Source: Allolobophora icterica
Taxonomy: Eukaryota; Annelida; Clitellata; Crassiclitellata; Lumbricidae
Length of the DNA: 64,000 nt
NCBI GenBank assembly: GCA_963556255.1
Contig: OY744613.1
Span: 52,764,949 to 52,828,948 of the forward strand
Direction of reading: 5' to 3'
Below are positions 1-12,424 of the stretch, piece by piece. The position numbers were made by a program, and so were the translations under genes. Position 1 is the first letter of the stretch. Each line of letters begins with the position of its first letter. The notes under the pieces were generated by a model. That model did no database searches. It was not told where the DNA came from and saw only the letters and a list, made by a program, of their open reading frames with translations.

Positions 1-155
1 AGCTTTTAGTTTGATCTCTATTTTCATCGTTCTTCCAGCATCTAGTTTTATTTCAATTTCATCGCTCTTCCAGCCTCTAGTTTAAATTTTAGACGAAACG
101 TGATAGAGGGCAAAATATTGGTAAGCCCAATGTCTGTAGACGAAGTGTCGTGATA
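1..155. mobile_element. Right part of a small inverted-repeat element carrying the shared minisatellite core (cut by window edge)
   Basis: Positions 1-95 hold three units of the core minisatellite read as ATTTTCATCG...CCAGC.TCTAGTTT. Positions 120-152 contain words such as GTCTGTAGACGAAGTGTCG that match the ends of the element at 19430-19795, where TCGTCTACAGAC words form the left terminus. I therefore read this as the right end of another copy of that element; the left end lies outside the window. No coding potential. Confidence 0.5.
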
Positions 156-517
156 CTGTGCTACTTGCTACTGTGGCTCATGTACATTCCTTCGTCACTA
201 GTAGACTTGATCACTGCAGTGCGGTACCTGTAGGCCTGCCTCTTAGGCTAATTGGGCGCCTTGATAGGGTTCTCCGCTCAGCGGCTCGTCTGATTGGCCA
301 CCTACCCAAACATGCTCCTGTCTCTGCTTACATGCGTGATGTCCTTCACTGGCTCCAAGTTTCTCAGCGCATCTCCTATCGAGTTGCTGCACTTGTTTGG
401 CTGTGCCTTCTTGGCTGCGCTCCATATCCTACCTGTCTCATCTTTGTCGTCCTTTCTCTGAAGTTGCAGCTCGTCGAACTCTCCGCTCTTCGGCAAGGGG
501 GTGCTTTTGATCGGTGA
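156..517 (+). mobile_element. LINE fragment: C-terminal part of a non-LTR reverse transcriptase (CR1/L2-like)
   Basis: The translation around 160-470 contains the string FVTSRLDHCSAVPVGLP, then RLDRVLRSAARLI, then DVLHWLQVSQRISYRVAAL. These match the well-known post-catalytic region of CR1/L2/Jockey-type reverse transcriptases (SRLDYCN..L.GLP, RLQRVQNAAARLI, LHWLPV.QRI.YK). The frame decays after about 430, where a remnant of the ...LRSA..GGL segment can still be seen at 480-505. There is no catalytic YADD segment and no intact frame to a stop, so it is a dead 5'-truncated copy. Confidence 0.8.
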
Positions 518-660
518 CCCGTCAAAAGCACCACTGACAAATGCGTCCCCACAAATGCGCCCCCAAAAAAACCCGACAAAAGCGCCATAAAAACCCTGAC
601 AAATGCGCCCCGACATTTGCGCCACATAATACGAATATCGGCTCCACGTGATAGCATGTT
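498..660. repeat. Short degenerate word array (ACAAATGCGCCCC) with a hairpin at its left edge
   Basis: A 12-13 bp word, ACAAATGCGCCCC and variants (ACAAATGCGTCCCC, ACAAAAGCGCC, ACATTTGCGCC), is repeated five to six times between 530 and 635. Its left edge at 500-532 is an inverted repeat, GGTGCTTTTGA facing TCAAAAGCACC. Arrays of this kind form the ends of other elements in the window (20339-20974, 49184-49420), so this is probably the end of an element whose core is 661-982. Confidence 0.5.
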
Positions 661-982
661 CCATGTAGAAGCTAATCCAGCTTCTAGTTCAAGCTCTATT
701 TTAATCGCTAATCCAGCTTCTAGTTTGATCTATGTTTTCATCGCTAATCCAGCTTGCAGTTTAGCTCCATTTTCATCTCTCTTTTAGCTTCTAGATTGAG
801 CTATATTTTCATCACTATCCAGCTTTGAAAATATGGATCAAACTAGAAGCTGGAAGCTTGATGAAAATGGACCTTTAACTATTAGCTGGATTAGCAATGA
901 AAATATTGTTCAAACTAGAAGCTGGATCAGCGATGAAAAATATAGATCAAACTAGAAACTGGAAGATTAATGAAAATGGAGC
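661..982. repeat. Inverted pair of core minisatellite arrays
   Basis: From 661 to about 825 the core unit reads GCTTCTAGTTTGA...ATTTTCATCGCTAATCCA; from about 828 to 975 the same unit appears in the opposite orientation (CAAACTAGAAGCTGGA..AGCGATGAAAAT). The two arms face one another and could fold into a long imperfect hairpin. The right arm is interrupted at 983 by the TTAA-flanked element that follows. No gene is present. Confidence 0.65.
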
Positions 983-986
983 TTAA

Positions 987-1506
987 TCCTCAGGCTACCA
1001 AGGTTTTTTGCGACATCGGCTACCAAGGGGGGGGGTGGTTACCACCCCCCGGAATTTCGTGTTTGGTTTCAAATATCATATCGTGTAATATAGCATTTGA
1101 TTCAGCATTCATTTCTGAAAAGAATGGTATATTTAGTTGTAAAATATATGAATGCATCTCGAAATTATATAGTGTTTAACAAAGGCGCCGGTCCATTTAA
1201 CGATATCTGATATTATCCCACACAATCTGTAGGCTACTCTTTAGATAAAAAATATAAATGATGTGGGTTTTGAAAATGAACTATGTATCAAAGAATATTC
1301 TAAATATAATGAGGCTTAATTTTCAACAATACAAACTATTCCAGAGTTTGTTTTAGTTACAGGCAAAACCTAAAGGCGTGCAGCTATATCAACATGAAAC
1401 AAGAAATTATGCGTTCATATATTTTATATATATATATATATATATATTTAATTTAACCACCCCCCTTGGTAGCCGATATCGCAAAAAAACCTTGGTAGCC
1501 TGAGGG
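987..1506. mobile_element. piggyBac-like non-autonomous element, copy 1 (TTAA-flanked, about 50-bp terminal inverted repeats)
   Basis: The left end TCCTCAGGCTACCAAGG and right end CCTTGGTAGCCTGAGGG are inverted repeats extending about 50 bp inward, through GATATCGGCTACCAAGGGG and a run of G/C. TTAA is present immediately outside both ends (983-986 and 1507-1510), the target duplication characteristic of piggyBac-type elements. The interior contains a (TA)n run at about 1425-1448 and no transposase. The open frame at 970-1179 starts outside the element and is not believed. Confidence 0.7.
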
Positions 1507-1510
1507 TTAA

Positions 1511-2165
1511 CCCTATGACGCACACCTGGGGTCTACTGGACCCCAGCGATGGCAGTTTCTTGATAACTACGTCGATACAAATAGTAAAAATCTGATATAT
1601 TTCTAATTCCTCAGATATTCATCCCCCTACATTTTTGGATAATTTTGAAGAGATTTATATTTTTGGTTAAAGAGTATAAAATTCAAATAGACACCTCGGG
1701 CATATTTAGCATACCTGGGGTCCAACAGACCCCATGCTGTAACATTGATAATCTCATGACCCATTGACTATTGCATAATCCCGGTTACATCAATAATGGA
1801 AAGACTTGTAGGCTACTTCCATGGTACAAAACTGGAAGAAACATAACGATAGACAATTCGGCTTTGACCAGCAATCAAAATTTCAGGCAGCACCTCAAGC
1901 CCGGTAAAAGCGCTGTTTTATCTGTCTGCGTACGTTTGAATAACTGATTATTGTTCATCAAAATAAAAAATTTCTTACAGTGAATATAACATCATACCAT
2001 GATCCAAACATGTTCCATAACTGCATGCACTCTCTCCCACCTAAACTAGAATCATTCATTTCCGTGTTCTATAAAAATTGTAGAACTGGGGGCCGTGTTA
2101 TCGATGGGGTCCATTAGACCCCAGGTGTGCTAAATGTGTTGGATCGGAAGGTGTGCGTCATAGGG
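1511..2165. mobile_element. piggyBac-like non-autonomous element, copy 2 (shares a TTAA with copy 1)
   Basis: The element starts CCCTATGACGCACACC and ends GGTGTGCGTCATAGGG, flanked by TTAA at 1507-1510 and 2166-2169. Just inside each end is a small palindrome, GGGGTCTACTGGACCCC on the left and GGGGTCCATTAGACCCC on the right, and a further internal copy lies near 1710-1735. The right end has extra sequence between the terminal 16 bp and the inner palindrome, so the inverted repeat is interrupted. No coding region is visible. Termini and TTAA target fit piggyBac-type elements; the transposase source is not in the window. Confidence 0.75.
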
Positions 2166-2169
2166 TTAA

Positions 2170-2408
2170 CAAGCGTGGTCGTTCCACGGTTACCTGCGTT
2201 TCCCTTCTAAATAATAATTATTATAATATAATATATTATACAGTAAGCTTAGGCCTATACCAGCTGGTGAAAATTCACCCGCAGGAACATGAGCACAGCG
2301 TGTGTAGGCCTACTTTCTCAGACATCAGCGACTTAGCGCCATACCTCGTGATGCATATTTAGGCCTACAGCGTATACAGGGTTACTGACACAGGCCTATA
2401 AGCAAAAA
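2170..2408. other. Intergenic spacer rich in TAGGCCTA
   Basis: No gene or RNA is recognised. Three copies of the palindromic octamer TAGGCCTA occur in about 110 bp. Confidence 0.5.
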
Positions 2409-2416
2409 TTTATTTG

Positions 2417-2794
2417 GGTACTTGTCGGTTTCACGACCACCAAATTCGTGTCGGTTTCACGACCACCAAATTTTCATCGTTCATCCGCTTCTAATTTAAT
2501 TAACATTTTAATCATTCATCCCGCTTTCATTTTAATTTACATTTTAATCGTTCGTTCCGCTTCCATTTTAATTTACATTTTAATCGTCATCCCGTACGTA
2601 GTTTAATTTACATTTTAATCGTCATCCCGTATCTAGTTTAAATTTACATTTTAATCGTTCATCCCGCTTCCAGTTTAAATTAACATTTTAATCGTTCATC
2701 CCGCTATTAGTTTAATAACGTGAAATATAAAGTTAACTTCATGTTGTGGTGTTTTCTTTCGGTGTGTTTGGTGGTCGTGAAACCGACAAGTACC
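2417..2794. mobile_element. hAT-type MITE with minisatellite core and 8-bp target duplication
   Basis: The ends are GGTACTTGTCGGTTTCACGA on the left and its reverse complement on the right (25 bp inverted repeat), and the left terminal sequence is partly repeated a second time at 2449-2472. TTTATTTG is duplicated exactly at 2409-2416 and 2795-2802. The interior is seven units of the core minisatellite, CATTTTAATCGTTCATCCCG..TTCTAGTTTAA. An 8-bp target duplication points to hAT-type mobilisation; no transposase is encoded. Confidence 0.85.
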
Positions 2795-2959
2795 TTTATT
2801 TGTAAAAAAGAGCCGCATAGCAACAGCATTATTAGGTGGAATTAACCTTTCTCCCTATTCATAGCTCGAGATCAGATCTGCGTTGTATTTATAGACTATT
2901 TCAAATAAAGTCGTTATTTCTGTAGCTCATTTTCATTAGTGGACGGAATGAATGAACAA

Positions 2960-3240
2960 AGGGATGAAAAGTGTTGATAGTCTGCTAGCCTAAGTCAAGC
3001 CAGAACACACACACAATGGAAAATGACTGCATGAAGTTCTTTGGAAATCAGAGATCAAATGTTTATGATATTCAGCCTTTCCTTGTGAAACCATTTGGAT
3101 GTGGAATCTGTGACAAACTATTTGAAATAGAAAAGGTTGTTATCAATTATGCTATTCTCCAGTGGAAATTGAATTCGCGAAACATCTTGAAGATCAGCAA
3201 CTGAATTGGTCTAATTTATAATTTTAAAAGTATTTAGTTT
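2960..3240 (+). pseudogene. Orphan C-terminal domain of a ZNF gene (finger region lost)
   Basis: Positions 3016-3120 encode MENDCMKFF, then [17 protein letters not shown], which is the family C-terminal module, with the sequence upstream (2965-3010) a degenerate version of the ..VDSLLSHARTHTMENE segment that precedes it in intact genes. After FEIEK a deletion alters the frame, so the [11 protein letters not shown] half is lost. No finger is found upstream; homology ends near 2960. The gene was truncated on its 5' side. Confidence 0.85.
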
Positions 3241-3443
3241 CTTACTAACATTTTCTACATAAGTTTCAGATATTTAGTTGATAGTTCTGCACGAAGTAAT
3301 CTCGACACGAAGCGTTTGATGAAGTTTTAATTATGATGGTGCTATGTCAGCAGCTATAATCGGAAACTCGAAATTTTGATAGCTCCACATCTAAGCGAAA
3401 GACAGTCGCTTTTACAATGGCGTCTAAAACTCGGCCTCACCAA

Positions 3444-3520
3444 TCGGTAGAGGACAGAAGAGATTGTAGCATAATCCAACTTCACTTTACGCATTTGCTT
3501 TCGGTCGTGCGCCATTTTGG
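3444..3520 (+). promoter_or_regulatory. Conserved ZNF-family promoter block (unit of ZNF1)
   Basis: The block reads TCGGTAGAGGACAGAAGAG, ATTGT, AATCCAACTTCACTTTA, GCATTTGCTTTC and ends in CGCCATTTTG at 3510-3519. The same order and spacing occurs upstream of all other ZNF genes here. Homology to the ZNF2, ZNF4 and ZNF6 units extends further upstream to about 3290 (GACACGAAGC.TTTGAT, TTAATTATGA.GGT). CGCCATTTTG is the reverse complement of CAAAATGGCG, a YY1-type motif that often lies at transcription starts. Promoter function is inferred from position and conservation. Confidence 0.6.
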
Positions 3521-4183
3521 TTGACTTAAATGAAGAAAATTATATTGTAAGAAATTTAATTATTATGCTCGTAATACGTTCGAATTACCTTCATTTTTAT
3601 ATACTTATTATACAGATATATGGTTTAGGTTTGTTTCTTAGAAGAAGATTTTATATTTGGGTACATCATCTGGAAATTCGACTTTAACCAGATTGTCCAG
3701 CTAATATTGTACACTGGAAATTTGCGTGCGTAGCGAAATACCCAAACCCAAATGCCCCAAGCAGAATTTCTCAAGATCCCCGAAATCTATTTTCTAACGT
3801 ACAATAGAAGTTATTTGCGCAAATCTAGCTGTAGAGACATTTTCGAATATTCTAATCAGGATATTGGCCGGCGAACCCATATTAGTTTTCAGGATTCGAA
3901 CTTTCGACAGAAAATTGTTTTCGGGAATTCGATCAATTTTGTATTTCCACCACGTTCGGGGATCGGCTTTTGAGGATTGGTGTAGACCCATAGAAGTTTG
4001 TTTGAGAATGATGCACGCAGTCATGATTGTGATTAGCGCGACAGAGTGATAATAAAAGTTTTAATAACTCTCGTGAAATCACCCGGTAGTAATCCGAAAG
4101 GTGATAGAAATAACATCTTCGCGAGTAACGGATATTTACATTTCATTGCCTGGAATTGTGTGAAGTTCTTTAGCGGCATGGGT
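3521..4183 (+). other. Transcribed-leader/first-intron candidate of ZNF1
   Basis: This region aligns by eye with the stretch downstream of the promoter block in the units of ZNF2 (13550-13800), ZNF4 (31000-31400) and ZNF6 (42250-42420 and 42950-43740): TGGTTTA.GTTTGTTTCTTA, TACATCATCTGG, GCGACAGAGTGATAATAAAA, TCACCCGGTAGTAAT and ATCTTCGCGAGTAACG. No conserved reading frame is seen, so it is taken as non-coding leader or intron. The native sequence is interrupted at 4184 by a transposon and resumes at 5992. Confidence 0.5.
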
Positions 4184-5803
4184 AAAATGCTGATTTACTT
4201 ATTGCTAATTTACTGATTGGCGACGGATAAAATGCTGATTGGAAAATGCTAATCGATCAGTATATTACCTAACAGTCAAATCAGCAAATCAAAAGGTAAA
4301 TTGTTGACTGGCAAGTAATGATCAAGGAAGTCAATACACTCTGTTGTTTTCAGTATTGTTTTGATTAACAAATGCTAATTGAAATCCAGACGAATCAAAG
4401 AAGGGTATTGTAATCAACAAATTCAAAACTTTCAAAGCACTATAAACACCCTAAATAATTGTGTAGCTTATCATAAATTTTAGAGAGTTCACATACACTG
4501 GATTGGAATAATAGACATAGTGATATCTATGAGTGTTTTAATAGTCAATCAGTAAATGTTATTGTTAATCAACCAATGGCAGGATCAATACTTCATTATT
4601 CATGGTCAGAAGATTTTAAGAAGGATGATTGGAAAGTTGATATCGTTGGTGTTTTGTGGACCTGCAAAAGAAAGAAAATTTGGCACTTGTCTATGTGACG
4701 GAATGTATTTCCAGATCTATGATGGTCCAAAGTCACGGAGCAAGTGCTTAATCAACTACAGAGGTGACGAGCTTGTTGCAGCTGATTTTCCGCATGAAAA
4801 CGCAAAGATGATGACAAGAAACTACTCTTGGTCAATCGAATCATCAGGAAATGGATCAGCAATGGAACTCTGTTGATCAGTGGTCGCACATCCAATGCTA
4901 GCTCCTCCTAGAAACATTGAACAAGTGAGGAATACCATAAAAACATTGAAGCGAAATCGTGCTTGACTACCACAAGATGCCTTATTCTACCTACACGAAT
5001 TTGCAATGGATTCTGGCTTCGTTCAGTAAATTGCAACTTTTCCAGATCTGGAAGTAATTCTCTACCATCCGGATCTAGTCAACACAATTAATTCTCATTC
5101 TGGTGTCCAAGGCACAGCGGGGTCTGGGGTCTTGTCCCCAAATATTTAATTGATGTAACCACTCATCTTCTTATGCTTTCCTGAAGACCTATTTCTTTTC
5201 TTGTGGCCTTGCACACTGAAGCGCCTCCGAACAATATACCTACTAGAGGCACTTTATAAATATGTTTAAATGCAATTGAAGAGTGCATTATGTCGTAATT
5301 CTCCTCCACAGAAACCAACACAGATTCTCTCCTATGGCTCAACGTTCAACATGGGAGACTTTAAGTTTCCATCCTTCTTTTCCGAGCCACGAAATTTGCC
5401 AACATCCAGTTGTCCTCAAAAGGAAGTTTTCTTAAACCCACAACTTCCTTCTCCAACATATGCAGACAGTCATCCCAGAATTTGATACAACGACAGACGT
5501 CTTCATGATCTCTGACCAAACTCACCCAAGCACTCATGAAAATTTAACATATTTGAAATATTTTAACTGCTGGAACCAATTCTTCAAGATGTCAGGTGTT
5601 TGTTGCAACGTCACAGCGTTTCAACACAAAAAAGAAGCAACCTATTACAGTGACAGCGTCCATCTACATTTGTAATATGTGCACATAAAAATTAGTTGGC
5701 AGTTAGATGTTACTAAATACCTGAAACTATTTTTTTAAATTTAATAGAAAACAATCTGCATTCTCTTAACAGCATTTTACACAACAATCAGTATAACTGA
5801 TTT

Positions 5804-5834
<31 letters not shown>

Positions 5835-5991
5835 CGACGACGACGACGACGACGACGATGATGATGATAATAATAAAGACCGATTGTTACATTCTGTTGT
5901 TACAATCAGCATTTTTCTAACAGCTTTTTACCCACCAATCAGCAGGACCAATCAGCATTTTTCCAATCAGCAATCAGCAAGTCAGCATTTT
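4184..5991. mobile_element. 1.8-kb inverted-repeat element with decayed coding sequence, inserted in the ZNF1 leader
   Basis: The left end AAAATGCTGATTTACTTATT and the right end (reverse complement GAAAATGCTGACTTGCTGAT) are imperfect inverted repeats built of repeated words ATGCTGATTGG / CCAATCAGCAT. Homologous leader sequence stops at 4183 and restarts at 5992 (AGATATCGTGTA, as at 31373 in the ZNF4 unit), so this is an insertion; I could not find a clean target duplication. Positions 4556-4876 encode a 106-residue open frame (containing GTCLCDGMYFQIYDG and LVAADFPHENAK) and the next 250 bp continue as broken protein-like sequence (PPRNIEQVRNTIKTLKRNR, IATFPDLEVILYHPDLV). I do not recognise the family. 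A (GAT)n(GAC)n microsatellite lies at 5802-5876. Confidence 0.6.
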
Positions 5992-8460
<2,469 letters not shown>

Positions 8461-9130
8461 AAGTATCAGTTTGAAACTAAGACTCTATAGTTAAGACATT
8501 TGTGCAGTTTGACGTTTAATAAGTTTTCTTAGGACAGGGTTGTTGTGAAACGTGGGGCCTCTATATAGCACATAAGACAAGCTTTTGTTGTATAACACAG
8601 AGACTGTAGAAATTCTGAGAGGATGCTGTGGAAATATGTGTTGTTACTATTCCAAACAGAATTCATATTTACTGATAAACCCACAACTGTATCTGCTAAC
8701 ATACATCAGTGCAAGGTATTTGTGAAAGTGATAGAAGTTCTCAACTAGAATACAACACAAGAATACACAGTGTTTCTGATAGTTTGTCTTTCCAAATGAA
8801 GCCATAAGGATGTCCAGTGACAAAATTTTTGAAATTGAAAAAGAAGTTTTGATACATTGCTTTCATTTTTTTTCATTTGGAAGTTGAAGTTACAACACTT
8901 TTTCAGGATCGTCATTGGAATTACTCTCCGTATTTTATAATAATGCAAATATATCGGTTTGATACTATAACTTTTTCTACACTTCAGATAAATAAATACA
9001 TTTTGAAGTATGCAAGAATATCTAAAACCGAGCACGATTTTGTTGTCTGATTTTGATATATGGGCCTATGAGAAAGGGCTTTTTACATTCGTTGAAGACT
9101 TTTAACGTATTGAAATATGTTCGTTCATTC
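8461..9130 (+). pseudogene. ZNF1 3' flank with a second, decayed copy of the C-terminal module
   Basis: After the stop and a 3' UTR with CAGTTTGA.ACTAA.ACTCT, positions 8740-8900 contain GATAGAAGTTCTCAACTAGA, CAGTGTTTCTGATAGT.TG and TTGAAATTGAAAAAGAAG, a broken version of the [10 protein letters not shown]...DKMFEIEKE module. The same arrangement (gene, then relic) is found after ZNF2, ZNF3 and ZNF4. The tail at 9060-9110 (TTGAAGACTTTTAAC) also matches 28205 and 47655. Non-functional. Confidence 0.7.
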
Positions 9131-9639
9131 ATTCAATAATCGTAATCTCCAATTTTCTAAAGCCCCACTATAAAGCTGAGCACAAAGCACCAGCTTATTC
9201 GCGAAACTTATATAGAGCCACTGTATCAGCATCAGCAGCCAGTGTTTTCAAATTCATACACTACTTCTAGGCAAGCTTGTATTGTAGAATTAGTCTGCCT
9301 GTTTTTTGTTTGTTTAAATTTTAAATGATAAATTTTACTTTTTAAATGCGCTTGGGTCCGCGAGCTTTGTCTAGAAAAAATAGGGATCACTGGTCAAAAA
9401 AGTTTGAAAACCTCTGTCTTAGAGGACATCATGCTATCGTGGAGGGACGCTGTTCTTTAATGTTAAGAGTAGTTGCATTTAATGAAGGATTCAACTGTAC
9501 TTTCACGTATTTATATAACAGCAGTAACCACAACGTTACATCATATCATGAATGACGAGTTCTTAATTGGAATATTATGATTCATGACTGAGTGAAAGTC
9601 TGAAAGATAAACCATTAAGAACTTATAGATTAAGGGTAG
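9131..9639. other. Spacer, nothing recognised
   Basis: No reading frame, RNA or repeat I recognise. A 69-codon open frame at 9346-9555 has no protein features. Confidence 0.4.
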
Positions 9640-9970
9640 GCTACCATATAAACATACCTGTATGAACCATGCATCAAGGCTTTTATTGAAAGAGAGAAAC
9701 CATTCAAATGTCCACTACGTTCGTCACACAAAATTTATTTACCGTTCTTATTTGAAATATTGAAAGGGTAACCTGACTAGGCATTCAAGAACAACCAGAA
9801 CAGTTCTACAAGCGTGATCTATGTAACTAGGTTTCTGGCAGGAGTGAAATGATGGCCTGTTAATTAAGCCAAGCCAGAATCCATGCTAGACAAAAAAAAA
9901 CAAGATCTGGATTTTTTGGGAAATAAGAGACCATCAAAATCCAGCTGTGGATCTATGGATAGGCCAATAT
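9640..9970 (+). pseudogene. Strongly decayed ZNF 3' end (ZNF7-like)
   Basis: GAGAGAAACCATTCAAATGT at about 9688 is a finger linker plus first cysteine (GEKPFKC). Further on, TAGGCATTCAAGAAC matches the RHSRT end of a finger, and CAAGATCTGGATTTTTTGG, GAAATAAGAGACCATC match the LDLLGNERSS segment of ZNF7 (about 53725). Stops and frameshifts are everywhere. This is the remains of a further paralogue between ZNF1 and ZNF2. Confidence 0.6.
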
Positions 9971-10029
9971 ATTATTTCTCTCTAAAATCACACTATTGCT
10001 ATAAATTATAAGCCACCATTGATAATAAT

Positions 10030-10310
10030 TCACTGTCTTCGTCCAATTTTCCGAACACTGCAATTAGAAGCGTCAACTTTTAGCAGCCATTCCCTTCACC
10101 AGTTTTTCAACCTATCTAGATCCTGCTGCATCACCTGATCATCTGTATCGCTTTTTATGCCTATTTTCGCCACAATTCTTTGTGGCCTCAGCTTAATATT
10201 AATACACTGAACTTTCTATTCAGTCTGGAACAACAGTGGCCCTTACACTCGACCTTGTGGAACTCCACTGTCCAATCTGTTTTATGTCCATTTAGACCCA
10301 CTCTGATTTA
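10030..10310 (-). mobile_element. LINE fragment on the minus strand: reverse-transcriptase palm remnant
   Basis: Read on the minus strand from about 10275, the sequence gives SGVPQGRV-stop-GPLLFQ, the conserved SGVPQGSVLGPLLF motif of non-LTR reverse transcriptases, and about 120 bp later DTDDQVMQQDLDRLKNW, matching the ...LQ.DLD.L..W segment that follows the catalytic motif. The YADD segment between them is missing or too decayed to see. Stops interrupt the frame. Confidence 0.7.
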
Positions 10311-10589
10311 CAATATTCTAGTTTTGCAGCAGGTTATTCAGACATGGGTCCTCAATAGTGTAGTGCTCCACCTGCATCCCCTAGCGAACTCAGCTATAAT
10401 GAGTGACTTACACTGTCGGTGGGAAGATGAGACTGCGAGGGAGAGGACTGGTCACCCGCCCTCTTACACTTCGTACCACGACTGCCTCAGGACTAAACTT
10501 AAAAGACTGATCTCTCCAATTATACATGATCTGTTTCTGTCCTTCCAATTCACCAAAAGATTGCAATTTTAATGTGCAATTATCCAAGA

Positions 10590-10684
10590 AGTCATTTCGA
10601 CACGAAGTCTTTGATCAAATGCTAATTATGACGGTGTTATTTCAGTACCTATACTCATAAACACCAAAGCGCTACTTTAGAGCT
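10590..10684 (+). promoter_or_regulatory. Upstream conserved block of the ZNF2 unit (separated from its promoter block)
   Basis: TTTCGACACGAAGTCTTTGAT, TTAATTATGACGG.GTTATTTCAG and ACACCAAAGCG align with 3290-3400 (ZNF1) and 42023-42115 (ZNF6), where they lie directly upstream of the promoter block. Here the block is cut off at 10684 by a 1.6-kb TA-flanked element, and the homology resumes at 12290. Confidence 0.6.
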
Positions 10685-10796
10685 ACAGATCTTTGAAAAA
10701 GTATGTGGACACCACGGGAAAATCATGTTTTCTACAGAAAACGTGTTGAAATCCCAAGCATGTCATTGAGAAATGACTACTCTATCCCCCCATACA

Positions 10797-11156
10797 TATA
10801 TGTATGCATGTATGTATGTATGTATGTATGTATGTATGTATGTATGTATGTATGTATGTATGTATGTATGTATGTATGTATGTATGTATGTATTCATGCA
10901 TTTATATGTATGTATGTATGTATGTATGTTTGTATGTATGTATGTATGTATGTATGTATGTATGTATGTACGTATGTGTGTATGTGTGCATCTATGTATG
11001 CATGTATGCATGTATGCATGTATGCATGTATGCATGTATGTATGTATGTATGTATGTATGTATGTATGTATGTACGTATGTGTGTATGTGTGCATGTATG
11101 TATGCATGTATGTATGTATGTATGTATGTATGTATGTATGTATGTATTCATGCATT

Positions 11157-11188
<32 letters not shown>

Positions 11189-11496
11189 TGTATGTATGTA
11201 TGTATGTATGTATGTATGTATGTATTCATGCATTTATATGTATGTATGTATGTATGTTTGTATGTATGTATCTATGTATGTATATATGTACGTATGTGTG
11301 TATGTGTGCATGTATGTATGCATGTATGCATGTATGCATGTATGCATGTATGCATGTATGTATGTATGTATGTATTCATGCATTTATATGTATGTATGTA
11401 TGTATGTATGTTTGTATGTATGTATCTATGTATGTATGTGTGCATGTATGTATGCATGTATGTATGTATGTATGTATGTATGTATGTATGTATGGG
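10797..11496. repeat. (TATG)n microsatellite, about 700 bp, with higher-order structure
   Basis: The tetranucleotide TATG is repeated across roughly 700 bp. It is punctuated by two recurring variants: TATTCATGCATTTATATG at 10891, 11145, 11223 and 11373, and TACGTATGTGTGTATGTGTG at about 10969, 11072 and 11289, the latter followed by TATGCATG repeats. The variants recur together, so blocks of about 80-250 bp were duplicated as units. Confidence 0.9.
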
Positions 11497-11993
11497 TAAA
11501 CGTACGTTTTAGCGTATTTAATTATTGGACGAAATGTCCACGTTCGCTTTAGCGTATTTAATTATTGGAAGCTGTATGAGCGATGAAAATAGAAATCAAA
11601 CTGGAAGCTGGATGAGCGATGAAAATATAACTCAAACTAGAAGTTGGATGATTGATGAAAATGTTATTGAAACTAGAAGCTGGATAAATGATGAAAATAT
11701 TACATAATAAACGGAAACCAGGAGTTGGAATTGCGATGAAACTGTATCGTTTAACGCCGATAATTACCATTGCCGTGGTTGAGCGATGAAAACATTTCAT
11801 AGTAAAACTTGAAATCGAAGCTGGATATGCGATGAAAATGAGCTAAAACTGGAACCTGGATGGATGAACGATTAAAATGTGTAATATTAAACTAAACTAG
11901 AAGCTGGAAGGTGGATGAAATAATTAAATACGCTATTCATTTTTTCGAAATCCTGCCAATAATTAAATACGCTAAAGCGTACGTTTACCCAGT
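11497..11993. mobile_element. Nested MITE with minisatellite core (GGGTAAACGTACG ends)
   Basis: GGGTAAACGTACG...TTTAGCG and TATTTAATTATTGG form the left end and appear inverted at 11957-11992 (CCAATAATTAAATACGCTAA, CGTACGTTTACCC). The inside holds about nine core units (AACTAGAAGCTGGAT.AG.GATGAAAAT) and the segment CGCCGATAATTACCATTGCC that is also in the element at 48535. Both sides are TATG microsatellite, so the target duplication cannot be defined. Confidence 0.7.
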
Positions 11994-12345
11994 AGGTATG
12001 TATGTATGTATGCTTCCTAGGCGTGTATTCCAGGCCCCGTATACTCAACTGTCACAATTATCACAAATATACTGTAATTTCACATACTGTACACTACATG
12101 TATTATCTATATGTTTCAACCGGAAATAGAAATATTATAGTCTGTTAACCCGTATTTTGTGTCTCACGATATAATTCAGTAGTTGTAACAAAATAATTCC
12201 AGCAGTTACTTTCAAAAACCATTGTAACTGAAGAAAATCGATTTTTTCCTACTATTTATATGCTGTCCACATACTTTTTCACAGTACTGTATGCGAATGG
12301 CAGTCTGTACAGTAACTGGTCGTGGCATCTAATACGCGCCAGTTC

Positions 12346-12424
12346 AATCGGTAGAGGACAAGAGAGAGATTGTACATAATCGAACCTCACTTTATACATT
12401 TTCTTTTATATGTACGCCATTTTG
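12346..12424 (+). promoter_or_regulatory. Conserved ZNF-family promoter block (unit of ZNF2)
   Basis: TCGGTAGAGGACAAGAGAG, ATTGTACATAATCGAACCTC, ACTTTATACATTTTCTTT and CGCCATTTTG (12415-12424) keep the same order and spacing as in the other units. It lies 2 kb upstream of the ZNF2 start. A partial second copy of the downstream part lies at about 12800-12960 (GGTAATGCGTTCGAAATACC, GTTTGTTTCTTATTAGAT), so this leader was locally duplicated. Confidence 0.6.

Larger units (their letters stand above)
10686..12289. mobile_element. Tc1/mariner-like non-autonomous element (TA-flanked) separating the ZNF2 upstream block from its promoter
   Basis: The left end CAGATCTTTGAAAAAGTATG and the right end (reverse complement CAGTACTGTGAAAAAGTATG) are inverted repeats of about 30 bp that continue TGGACA. 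Each end abuts a TA dinucleotide (10684-10685 and 12290-12291), the target duplication of Tc1/mariner elements. There is no transposase; the interior is a long TATG microsatellite and a second nested element. The open frames across 10700-11550 are products of the microsatellite and are not genes. Confidence 0.7.

Noticed and set aside
10797..11496. Possible CRISPR array because of regular repeats
   Set aside because: No unique spacers of constant length; it is a microsatellite in an animal genome.
10703..11552. Several overlapping long open frames on both strands, rich in MYVC or HTYI repeats
   Set aside because: They are generated by the TATG tetranucleotide, which has no stop in most frames; there is no conserved protein content.
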